The notes beneath the pieces are model-generated. The model made no database searches. It was not told the origin of the DNA and saw only the letters and a list, made by a program, of their open reading frames with translations. Shown one piece after another: positions 1 to 5,134 of a DNA stretch of 5,581 nucleotides. The DNA is from Nitrososphaerales archaeon TH1177 (GTDB lineage: Archaea; Thermoproteota; Nitrososphaeria; Nitrososphaerales; Nitrososphaeraceae), in NCBI GenBank assembly GCA_014523515.1, contig JAATVJ010000379.1:1-5581 (forward strand), given 5' to 3'. Position 1 is the stretch's first letter. Every line of letters starts with the position of its first letter. The translations under genes were made by a program, and so were the position numbers.

Positions 1-21
1 GAACATTAAAAATAGTTAGAC

Positions 22-41
22 GAATTCCATTTATGAAATTC
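22..41. promoter_or_regulatory. Imperfect palindrome upstream of the cupredoxin promoter, possible operator
   Basis: The outer arms GAATT (22-26) and AATTC (37-41) pair, followed by one C/A mismatch, then CAT (28-30) with ATG (33-35) around a TT centre. Eight of nine positions pair. The site ends about 22 bp before the TATA-like box at 64-70, a plausible place for a dimeric helix-turn-helix regulator. No regulator gene is in the window, so the operator role is inference. Confidence 0.35.
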
Positions 42-63
42 AGAGATGGTATTTGTCTCCTTG

Positions 64-70
64 TTTATAT
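64..70 (+). promoter_or_regulatory. TATA-like box of the cupredoxin gene
   Basis: TTTATAT is centred near 67. With the usual archaeal spacing, transcription would start near 92-93, on or beside the cluster of ATG codons at 89, 92 and 104. There is no Shine-Dalgarno motif, so leaderless or near-leaderless translation is likely. The spacing best fits the second ATG (92) as the leaderless start. Confidence 0.55.
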
Positions 71-88
71 GAAAACTAGAACATAAAG

Positions 89-802
89 ATGATGATTATA
101 AAAATGAATCAAAAGAAAATAATAACTTCAAAAAAAGCTCAGCTAATGGCTGTAGCAGTAATAGCTGCATCAATAGTAGTGGCATCTATGATAAGTGGTA
201 TCAACAATAGTCAAAACATACAGAAAGTAATGGCAGAAGAATTCTATCCATCAGGAACAACCACCTCAACAGAAACAACAAGTGAGTATAAAACTTTATC
301 AGCAGATAGCATTAATAGTAAGGGAGCAATAATAAAAGCAGTTAATCCAGATCAAACAACTAATAAGGAATTCTGGATAAATACTGTTCATTTTGATGGA
401 TTGACAAACATAAATGCTGCAGTAAAATGTGATACTTGTCCTCAGAATCCTCCAATACATCCAGCAGAACAACCTCCAGTAAATTCTACTATACCAACTG
501 GAGGAGGGTTTAAGATAACAGAACCTAATAAAGTTGGAGCTTGGGACTTTAGATCATTTACCTTCTCTCCATCTCAATTAGTCGTTAATCAAGGCGATAA
601 AGTTACTCTCCATTTTGTAGGAGTACAAGGAGCACATCATGTAGTTACTGTAGATGGAATAGGAACATTTGAACTTAAGAGAGGACAAATTAATACTGTT
701 TCATTTGTAGCAAATAATCCTGGAATAATAAATTATGTCTGCCATGTACATTTACCTAATATGAGTGGTCAAATATTGGTATTACCTAAAGTAAACTTAT
801 AA
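89..802 (+). CDS. Exported cupredoxin (plastocyanin/nitrosocyanin-like copper protein)
   Basis: Predicted copper protein of 237 residues, exported and probably membrane-anchored, likely an electron carrier. A lysine-rich N-terminus is followed by a hydrophobic segment at about 18-37 (signal peptide or anchor), then a Thr/Ser-rich linker. The C-terminal cupredoxin fold (about 150-235) carries likely type 1 copper ligands: His184 (in GAHHVV), Cys218, His221 and Met225 (in YVCHVHLPNM), with Cys-x2-His-x3-Met spacing. The layout resembles nitrosocyanin and plastocyanin-like domains, but His184 sits where nitrosocyanin has a copper-binding Glu, which argues for a blue rather than red site. The middle region (95-145) is not standard cupredoxin and holds a second Cys pair, Cys114-x2-Cys117, plus His124. 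ATGs at 89, 92 and 104 are all possible starts; the longest is given, though promoter spacing favours 92 and 104 gives the most typical signal peptide. The fold is confident; the partner is unknown. Confidence 0.88.
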   Translation: MMIIKMNQKKIITSKKAQLMAVAVIAASIVVASMISGINNSQNIQKVMAEEFYPSGTTTSTETTSEYKTLSADSINSKGAIIKAVNPDQTTNKEFWINTVHFDGLTNINAAVKCDTCPQNPPIHPAEQPPVNSTIPTGGGFKITEPNKVGAWDFRSFTFSPSQLVVNQGDKVTLHFVGVQGAHHVVTVDGIGTFELKRGQINTVSFVANNPGIINYVCHVHLPNMSGQILVLPKVNL

Positions 803-837
803 AGATGAGAGGAAAGGAAAAGTAACAATAACTGATA

Positions 838-885
838 GTTGTTATATATAGAAGATATACATAACAACATCTTTCTTAATTTTCT
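838..885 (+). terminator. Hairpin plus T-rich tract after the cupredoxin gene
   Basis: GTTGTTAT (838-845) pairs perfectly with ATAACAAC (861-868). After one mismatch the stem continues for 4 bp (847-850 with 856-859) around the loop GAAGA. The T-rich run at 869-885 follows directly, 36 nt after the stop codon. In archaea the T-rich tract is usually the main signal; the hairpin may act as a 3' end stabiliser. An A8 run at 888-895 reads as T8 on the minus strand and could stop transcription from the convergent gene. Confidence 0.6.
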
Positions 886-971
886 ACAAAAAAAAGCCAA
901 TTATTTATTTACAAACATATTTTCTTTATGTCTATTGACTAGTAATATTGCTTGGCCTGGGAAGATTTATC

Positions 972-1002
972 AATATAAATAGTTTAAATAGAAATATAAA
1001 TA
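972..1002 (+). repeat. Direct repeat AATATAAATA, two copies 21 bp apart
   Basis: Identical 10-mers lie at 972-981 and 993-1002, with the TATA-like TTTAAATA (983-990) between them. They sit in the gene-free convergent region (803-1096), where no promoter is expected for a known gene. Chance is possible in such AT-rich DNA. Nothing else resembling a gene is seen in this intergenic region. Confidence 0.35.
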
Positions 1003-1036
1003 ACAGTGAGACATTTCTTATTTTTACAAAGTTGAA

Positions 1037-1077
1037 ATAGTTTATTTACTATATTATTATAAGATACTTTATTTTTT
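1037..1077 (+). terminator. Small hairpin and T-rich tract in the convergent region
   Basis: ATAGT (1037-1041) pairs with ACTAT (1048-1052) around TTATTT. A T-rich stretch with six consecutive T (1072-1077) follows on the plus strand. It could stop read-through from the cupredoxin side before it enters the 3' end of the opposing gene. The stem is short and AT-rich, so support is weak. Confidence 0.25.
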
Positions 1078-1096
1078 CTTCTTATTTTGAATATAA

Positions 1097-1588
1097 TTAA
1101 TAATTTAATTGGATCATAGAATTATCTACTTTAGTTCCCAAATCTTTCAGAATTTTTCCGAAATGTTCTAAAATCTCTTTTGTACCATCAGCCATAAGTG
1201 TTGAGTTATCTTTTGAAATTGAAATAAATTCATCTCCTGCATTCATAATAGTCAAGCTAGAATTTCTCAATTCTTTATTGGCCTTTTCTAATTCGGATAA
1301 TGCTTCAGACTCTTTTCCATTTATGAGATATTGAGATGCCAGTGATAAATAAGAATCTACAGTATTGAAATCTAGTCGTGTTTTAATTTCATTTATTAAT
1401 TGTTCAAAATTTATTTGAATCTTGTTTTGAATGGTCTCTTTTGCTGTTTCAAAATCTCTCAGGAGTTGTTTAGGATCAGTTGAAGTATTAGGTTGGGCAT
1501 CGACTAAATTAAGATTCATATAAGAAAAGGAGACAATAGAAAGAACTAGCGAGACAAATATAATAAAAAGAATTCTGTTTCTTTCCAT
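1097..1588 (-). CDS. Small secreted alpha-helical protein, function unknown
   Basis: A 163-residue protein that I do not recognise. A charged N-terminus (MERNR) and hydrophobic segment at about 6-27 form a signal peptide, with plausible cleavage after Val-Asp-Ala31, so it should act outside the membrane. The mature part lacks Cys and is predicted almost wholly helical. Residues 76-108 look like a TPR-like helical hairpin (Leu/Ala spacing in YLSLASQYLINGK and EALSELEKANKEL). Sequons at Asn34, Asn109 and Asn128 suggest N-glycosylation, common on archaeal surface proteins. It is divergent from the gene at 1812 and convergent with the cupredoxin. The ATG at 1588 lies about 25 nt from the centre of a TATA box, supporting this start. 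A scaffold, adhesion or chaperone role is possible but unsupported. Confidence 0.75.
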   Translation of the reverse strand: MERNRILFIIFVSLVLSIVSFSYMNLNLVDAQPNTSTDPKQLLRDFETAKETIQNKIQINFEQLINEIKTRLDFNTVDSYLSLASQYLINGKESEALSELEKANKELRNSSLTIMNAGDEFISISKDNSTLMADGTKEILEHFGKILKDLGTKVDNSMIQLNY

Positions 1589-1601
1589 ATATTGAGTTTA
1601 T

Positions 1602-1613
1602 TATACTAGTATA
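1602..1613. promoter_or_regulatory. Perfect 12-bp palindrome in a promoter
   Basis: TATACTAGTATA is its own reverse complement. It overlaps the distal end of the TATA-like box of the minus-strand gene and ends 14 bp before its start codon, so a protein bound here would block initiation. AT-rich DNA yields such palindromes by chance, but the central CTAG is a rare tetramer in many prokaryotes. Confidence 0.35.
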
Positions 1614-1618
1614 TAATT
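1609..1618 (-). promoter_or_regulatory. TATA-like box of the small secreted protein gene (minus strand)
   Basis: On the minus strand this reads AATTATATAC, centred about 25 nt before the ATG at 1588. That spacing predicts transcription starting at the start codon itself, a leaderless mRNA. No Shine-Dalgarno motif precedes the ATG. Confidence 0.55.
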
Positions 1619-1741
1619 ATAATATATTAATCAAAATCCAAAATAGAATATCAATATTGTAAAATACATTTTTTAGCAATACTTTAGAAATTAATGTTCT
1701 CAATATCATTTTCAAAAATCAAATTCATTCTATGAATTGGA

Positions 1742-1755
1742 AATGAGTGTTCATT
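1742..1755. repeat. Short inverted repeat in the divergent promoter region
   Basis: AATGA (1742-1746) and TCATT (1751-1755) form a perfect 5-bp dyad around GTGT, about 30 bp upstream of the TATA-like box at 1783. It could be a regulator half-site pair, but it is short and may be chance. A tandem 9-mer AATAATATT (1773-1781 and 1787-1795) follows with a 14-bp period. Confidence 0.22.
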
Positions 1756-1782
1756 ATTGTATAATTCTACTTAATAATATTC

Positions 1783-1790
1783 TTTAAATA
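1783..1790 (+). promoter_or_regulatory. TATA-like box of the Met-rich secreted protein gene
   Basis: TTTAAATA is close to the archaeal TATA consensus and is centred about 25 nt before the ATG at 1812. A leaderless transcript is expected, since no Shine-Dalgarno motif lies in the 20 nt before the ATG. Confidence 0.6.
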
Positions 1791-1811
1791 ATATTTTCAA
1801 AATACTAAATT

Positions 1812-2192
1812 ATGAAAAAGAAAGAAGAATATAAATTAATAAAGATATTATCATCAATAATATTTATTTTATTATTAAATTCGATAAATTCTTTCTCTTT
1901 CAAAGTATTAGCTTCAAATGAAGATACTTTAACTACTATTTCCTATGACAATGAGACAATAAATGGAAATAAAACTATGATGTTGCCAGGAAGCAACATG
2001 ACATTTGGTTCATCACTAGATAATGCTAAAATGCATTTAATGGAAGCAATCATGGATATTAAGGATAATAATATTGATGGAGCACTAATGCAATTGAACA
2101 TAACTAGTAATGACATAAAGATACATGAACAGGAGATGGGAGATATGATGTTTATGATTAATAAGATGAAAGAAATAGATAAGACGAAATAG
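1812..2192 (+). CDS. Small secreted Met-rich protein, function unknown
   Basis: A 126-residue protein that I do not assign to a named family. A Lys-rich N-terminus (MKKKEEYK) and hydrophobic segment at about 9-30 form a signal peptide or anchor, with possible cleavage after Leu-Ala34. The exported part has a Thr/Asn-rich stretch with sequons at Asn47, Asn53, Asn62 and Asn96, then a helical region (68-120). Twelve Met fall between residues 56 and 119, several clustered near the end (EMGDMMFMINKM), together with His75 and His105; there is no Cys. Met/His clusters can bind Cu(I), which would suit the cupredoxin nearby, but this is conjecture. The helical pattern at 70-105 resembles that of the divergent neighbour (1097-1588), so the two may be distant relatives. 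The strong TATA box supports the ATG at 1812. Confidence 0.72.
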   Translation: MKKKEEYKLIKILSSIIFILLLNSINSFSFKVLASNEDTLTTISYDNETINGNKTMMLPGSNMTFGSSLDNAKMHLMEAIMDIKDNNIDGALMQLNITSNDIKIHEQEMGDMMFMINKMKEIDKTK

Positions 2193-2242
2193 GCATAATA
2201 GAATATTTCTTAAAAGTAATTATTAATGATAAATAGAACCTA

Positions 2243-2279
2243 GACTATTTTAGGAGTGTTAATAATAATAGTCCTTTCT
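2243..2279 (+). terminator. Hairpin downstream of the Met-rich protein gene, possible terminator
   Basis: GACTATT (2243-2249) pairs with AATAGTC (2267-2273) around a 17-nt loop, followed by the pyrimidine-rich CTTTCT (2274-2279). It lies 50 nt after the stop and before the next promoter. The alternative pairing AGGA/TCCT (2252-2255 with 2272-2275) overlaps it. The T tract is weak, so the role is uncertain. Confidence 0.35.
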
Positions 2280-2310
2280 AATTAATTAAAAGTTCTAAAT
2301 AGCGGAAAAA

Positions 2311-2324
2311 AAGAAAACTTAAAT
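2311..2324 (+). promoter_or_regulatory. BRE-like and TATA-like elements of the molybdoenzyme gene
   Basis: The purine-rich AAGAAAA (2311-2317) resembles a TFB-recognition element and is followed by CTTAAAT (2318-2324), centred about 26 nt before the GTG at 2347. The arrangement fits a leaderless transcript. A second AT-rich run, TTTTATAATA (2331-2340), is too close to the start codon to be the TATA box. Confidence 0.45.
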
Positions 2325-2346
2325 CATTTATTTTATAATAAATAAT

Positions 2347-4032
2347 GTGTCACAGAGACATAATTCTGTTTTATTTTCTTTCTCCGCTGGACTTGTTGCA
2401 GGGTTTGTATCTATAGCTATATCAATTCTTATTAAATTATTTGCTGGTGGATTATTTCTGCCTGAACTTGCATCACAAACATTATTTTCATTAACTCCAG
2501 GAGAGTTTGAATCTCAAGCAATAGAAACTTTGGGTCCTCTTGCTAAATATTCTACTTTCATAGGATCAATAATAGTTACTTCCATAATCTTTGGTCTTTT
2601 AGGAATTCTTTTATCTAAATTATACAATAAATTTAATTTTAATCAATATATACTTAAATTTATATCTTCTTTCATAATAACTTATGGAATTTTAATCTTA
2701 ATTTCTATTATATTAGTAACAATAATTCAATTTAGGAGTGGAACTCAAACAATTTCAGTTCAACTAATCTTTCTTTCTCTTATTCCATCCCAAATAGCAT
2801 ATGGATTGATTTTTTCATTGTTTTTAAGAAAATCAAAAGATAAATTAAAACAGCAGCCTTATCCACCACCACAACAACAAATAATAACAGAAAATACTAA
2901 AGAGGAACGTTATAATAGAAGAGACTTTATTCGTATGATTCTTGCTTCTATTGTCTCTATTCCAATAATATATTTTGGGTTAAACCGATTATTTTTACCA
3001 TCACAAGATATTGAACAACAAGAACAAATTCAATCCAATATTTCAAGTTTATTACAGTCACAAACATCACAACAACAAAGATCAATACCATCTGAATTTA
3101 AAGATCCGGCACTTGCACAATTGCTTGCTTCAGAAATAACACCTACTTATCTATTCTATAGAATTGATATAAATCCTATTGTTCCTGAAGTAGATGTGAA
3201 TTCTTGGAATTTGCAAGTTAAAGGAATGGTAGATAATCCATTAAAGTTGACATATGATGAAATAAAATCTATGCCTGCAGTTGAAGAATTTGTAACCTTA
3301 GAATGTGTAAGTAATAAAATAGGTGGAGATCTTACGGGTACAGCATTATGGAAAGGAGTAAGGCTTAAAGATATTCTTGAAAAAGCAAAAATTGTTCCTG
3401 GTGTCAAATATATAGTATTTCGATGTTCTGACGGTTACGATGTAGGTATTCCATTAGATAAAGGACTGATGGATGAAACAATATTAGCATATGAAATGAA
3501 TTTAGCTCCCCTAACATCTAAGCATGGATTTCCTGTTAGAGTTATAGTACCAGGTTTATATGGAATGATGAATCCAAAGTGGATCACAGAAATAGAATTA
3601 GTTGATAAAGTATATGAAGGATATTGGCAGAGAAATGGATGGACAAATATTGCTGATTATAATACAGGATCATCCATAGTTATACCTGGACAAGCTCCGA
3701 TAAGACAGAGATTCAGAGGGTTAGATGAAATTCCTTCTTTCTCATCAAATGAAAGAGTGCCAATTGCAGGAATAGCATTTGGAGGCGATAGAGGTATTTC
3801 AAAAGTAGAAGTTAGTACTGATGGTGGTAAAACATGGAAAACTGCTAAAATCAAAGAACCTCTCTCACAATATACGTGGGTATTGTGGACAGCAGGATTT
3901 ATTCCAAAAGAAGGAATAGATAATTATAAAATTGTAGTAAGGGCTACCGATAAAAAAGGAAAAATTCAGACTTCAGAGGTAAGAAAACCATTTCCAGATG
4001 GAGCAACTGGATACCATACAATTAGCATGTAA
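2347..4032 (+). CDS. Membrane-anchored, Tat-dependent molybdopterin oxidoreductase (sulfite oxidase family)
   Basis: A 561-residue molybdenum enzyme whose catalytic domain should face outside. Four predicted helices (about 9-34, 70-90, 103-127, 138-160) form an N-terminal bundle. A cytoplasmic Lys/Arg loop and a Pro/Gln-rich linker (169-178) lead to a twin-arginine motif, NRRDFIRM (190-197), and a fifth helix (197-212). A Gln-rich tether (220-245) precedes the sulfite-oxidase-type fold (about 265-425): Cys320 (in LECVSN) is the likely Mo ligand, with SDGYDVG (361-367) and HGFPVRVIVPGLYG (393-406) plus Lys411-Trp412 as cofactor-site signatures. The C-terminal part (about 440-558) is the Mo-co dimerisation domain, with VSTDGGKTW (489-497). 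No haem-b domain is present. Substrate is unknown; sulfite or a sulfoxide is possible. The GTG start is chosen because an in-frame stop lies at 2320-2322 and no other start keeps helix 1. The overlapping ATG at 2345 is out of frame. Confidence 0.92.
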   Translation: MSQRHNSVLFSFSAGLVAGFVSIAISILIKLFAGGLFLPELASQTLFSLTPGEFESQAIETLGPLAKYSTFIGSIIVTSIIFGLLGILLSKLYNKFNFNQYILKFISSFIITYGILILISIILVTIIQFRSGTQTISVQLIFLSLIPSQIAYGLIFSLFLRKSKDKLKQQPYPPPQQQIITENTKEERYNRRDFIRMILASIVSIPIIYFGLNRLFLPSQDIEQQEQIQSNISSLLQSQTSQQQRSIPSEFKDPALAQLLASEITPTYLFYRIDINPIVPEVDVNSWNLQVKGMVDNPLKLTYDEIKSMPAVEEFVTLECVSNKIGGDLTGTALWKGVRLKDILEKAKIVPGVKYIVFRCSDGYDVGIPLDKGLMDETILAYEMNLAPLTSKHGFPVRVIVPGLYGMMNPKWITEIELVDKVYEGYWQRNGWTNIADYNTGSSIVIPGQAPIRQRFRGLDEIPSFSSNERVPIAGIAFGGDRGISKVEVSTDGGKTWKTAKIKEPLSQYTWVLWTAGFIPKEGIDNYKIVVRATDKKGKIQTSEVRKPFPDGATGYHTISM

Positions 4033-4034
4033 TG

Positions 4035-4040
4035 TATTAA
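4035..4040 (+). promoter_or_regulatory. Weak TATA-like sequence before the VOC gene
   Basis: TATTAA is centred about 27 nt before the ATG at 4065, just after the stop codon of the molybdoenzyme gene. It could drive a separate leaderless transcript, or the VOC gene may simply be co-transcribed across the 32-nt gap. Confidence 0.3.
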
Positions 4041-4064
4041 GATCTAATCAAACAGAATAAACAA

Positions 4065-4475
4065 ATGAAATTTAACAAAATTGTTGAAATTTGTATCCAT
4101 TCATCTAACTTTGGAGAAATGAAAAATTTTTACATTCATTCTTTGGGTTTGGACTTGGTATCAGAAGAAAAAGGAAGACATGTATTTTTAAAGACAGGAA
4201 AAAGTATGCTTTTAATTTTTAATCCAGAAAACACATTAAACAATTCAAATAGTATATTTCCTATACATGGAGCGATCACTCCACCATCTATTCTTCACTT
4301 TGCTTTTGAAATTAAAAAAGAGGACTATGAGAATTGGAAGAATCTCTTACAAATGAAGAAAATTAGTATCGACAAAGAATTAGAAATGAGAAACAGTAAA
4401 TCAATCTATTTTCATGATCCATCAGGTAATATAGTTGAATTAATCACAGATAATTTTTGGCCAATAGAAGGTTGA
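4065..4475 (+). CDS. VOC (glyoxalase/dioxygenase-fold) family protein
   Basis: A 136-residue cytoplasmic protein with two beta-alpha-beta-beta-beta modules of the vicinal oxygen chelate superfamily (glyoxalase I, dioxygenases, fosfomycin-resistance enzymes). Module 1 shows the FYIHSLGLDLV signature (22-32) and the strands around GRHVFLKTGKSMLLIF (37-52). Module 2 has ILHFAFEI (76-83) and the strongly conserved SIYFHDPSGNIVEL (113-126). By alignment with the usual motif the metal ligands would be Glu8 (commonly His in relatives), His78 and Glu125. No signal peptide is seen. It starts 32 nt after the molybdoenzyme gene on the same strand, so the two may form an operon, although one product is cytoplasmic and the other extracytoplasmic. 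The substrate cannot be told from sequence; glyoxalase, dioxygenase or small-molecule detoxification are all open. Confidence 0.88.
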   Translation: MKFNKIVEICIHSSNFGEMKNFYIHSLGLDLVSEEKGRHVFLKTGKSMLLIFNPENTLNNSNSIFPIHGAITPPSILHFAFEIKKEDYENWKNLLQMKKISIDKELEMRNSKSIYFHDPSGNIVELITDNFWPIEG

Positions 4476-4509
4476 AATTAGGAAGAGTCTTTATTGCTTA
4501 CTTTAAGAC

Positions 4510-4515
4510 AAAAAA
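4510..4515 (-). terminator. T6 tract on the minus strand, possible terminator of the DUF1059 gene
   Basis: Six A on the plus strand read as six T on the minus strand, about 145 nt past the DUF1059 stop codon. A 5-bp dyad, GTCTT (4487-4491) with AAGAC (4505-4509), lies just beyond it. No closer T tract of this length is present on the minus strand. Confidence 0.25.
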
Positions 4516-4534
4516 TAATCTCAAATATAACACC

Positions 4535-4539
4535 TTTTT
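4535..4539 (+). terminator. T5 tract downstream of the VOC gene
   Basis: TTTTT preceded by CACC and followed by the T-rich CAATTAATTTGTTG lies 60 nt after the VOC stop codon. Archaeal termination often needs only such tracts. It would end the molybdoenzyme-VOC transcript within the convergent gap to the DUF1059 gene. Confidence 0.35.
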
Positions 4540-4659
4540 CAATTAATTTGTTGTGATTAGGTAAATGTGTAATCGTATTATGCCCAATAAAATATTCTAA
4601 ATATTCTTATCATACAGGTATATACAGTCACATTTAGAATTGATGTTAATGTTGATCTT

Positions 4660-4857
4660 TTATTCGTTTATCTTACCTAATGTATGACATAAGAAATTAC
4701 ATGGAATATCTTTGAAAAAAATATCTTCAGCTTTCATACCATGAGCATTTATTACATGTTCCGCACCTATCTTTAAAATTTCCTCTCTTGTCTCACCTTT
4801 AATTATATAATCACAATCTAATCCTGTTTCACGACATGAAAATATCACATCTGTCAT
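4660..4857 (-). CDS. DUF1059 family small protein
   Basis: A 65-residue soluble protein matching the DUF1059 pattern: an opening strand with FSCRETGLDCDYIIKGET (6-23), then a helix with AEHVINAHGM (32-41). Conserved candidates for metal or redox chemistry are Cys8, Cys15, His34 and His39. The family is widespread in archaea and bacteria, and no biochemical role is established to my knowledge. This copy also ends in an extra cysteine group, CNFLCH (Cys53, Cys57, His58), beyond the usual core. No signal peptide is seen, so it is cytoplasmic. It is a single-gene unit convergent with the VOC gene. The ATG at 4857 is preceded by a weak TATA-like box at suitable distance and gives the normal family N-terminus. 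Length is typical to slightly shorter than usual. Confidence 0.85.
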   Translation of the reverse strand: MTDVIFSCRETGLDCDYIIKGETREEILKIGAEHVINAHGMKAEDIFFKDIPCNFLCHTLGKINE

Positions 4858-4880
4858 TGATATATTTACAGTTTAGAAGG

Positions 4881-4887
4881 TAATAAG
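4881..4887 (-). promoter_or_regulatory. Weak TATA-like box of the DUF1059 gene (minus strand)
   Basis: The minus strand reads CTTATTA here, centred about 27 nt before the ATG at 4857, which would give a leaderless mRNA. A better consensus match, GTATAAAT (4896-4903, minus), lies further upstream and would give a short leader of roughly 15-20 nt. Confidence 0.35.
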
Positions 4888-4955
4888 TTAATCTGATTTA
4901 TACAACCAAAGATTTTAAAGCATCTATTGAAATTTAAACGATCTAATTCTATTTA

Positions 4956-4990
4956 ACTGGTCCCACTTTATAGAAGGGTTCAAATCCCAC
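4956..4990 (+). ncRNA. tRNA T-arm-like element A, candidate short structured RNA
   Basis: The stretch contains GGGTTCAAATCCC (4976-4988), which matches the T-loop consensus (GGTTCAAATCC) with a 3-bp stem but not the full 5-bp T-stem of a working tRNA. CCC at 4962-4964 can also pair with the same GGG, and TCCCAC occurs twice (4961-4966 and 4985-4990), giving two mutually exclusive hairpins. ATTCT (4946-4950) and AGAAT (4991-4995) can close an outer stem. A T-rich stretch (4997-5009) follows, as expected for a transcript end. No matching acceptor, D-arm or anticodon arm was found, so this is not an intact tRNA. It shares ACTGG, CCCA, GGGTTC and ATCC in order with element B. It may be a small RNA, a tRNA remnant or a dispersed repeat. 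Confidence 0.35.
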
Positions 4991-5129
4991 AGAATCCTTT
5001 CAATCTTTTACAAATATTATAATACTATTGTGTTAGATTTCAAAATTCTTATTTATCTTGATGAATTTGTAAATAAATGAAGTAAAGACTTTCCTAGTTT
5101 ATATCATGTTATTGCTTCATGAATTCTAT

Positions 5130-5134
5130 AAAAA
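5130..5134 (-). terminator. T5 tract after element B, end of the hydrolase transcript
   Basis: Five consecutive T on the minus strand (TTTTTATAG) follow directly on element B, about 65 nt past the alpha/beta hydrolase stop codon. A structured element followed by T5 is a plausible 3' end for that mRNA. Confidence 0.4.

Noticed and set aside
89..95. C-box-like ATGATGA of a C/D box sRNA
   Set aside because: It is simply the start-codon cluster of the cupredoxin gene, with no matching D box and guide arrangement.
3156..3407. Open frame of 83 codons on the minus strand inside the molybdoenzyme gene
   Set aside because: It is antisense to strongly conserved catalytic-domain sequence and has no recognisable domain, so it is a shadow frame.
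3657..3854. Open frame of 65 codons on the minus strand inside the molybdoenzyme gene
   Set aside because: It is antisense to the dimerisation domain, with no promoter or family signature of its own.
4564..4599. 11-codon ORF in the gap after the VOC gene
   Set aside because: Too short, with no promoter and no conserved features that can be seen.
4946..4997. Complete tRNA gene around the GGTTCAAATCC motif
   Set aside because: The T-stem pairs only 3 of 5 positions, and no 7-bp acceptor, D-arm or anticodon arm could be placed.
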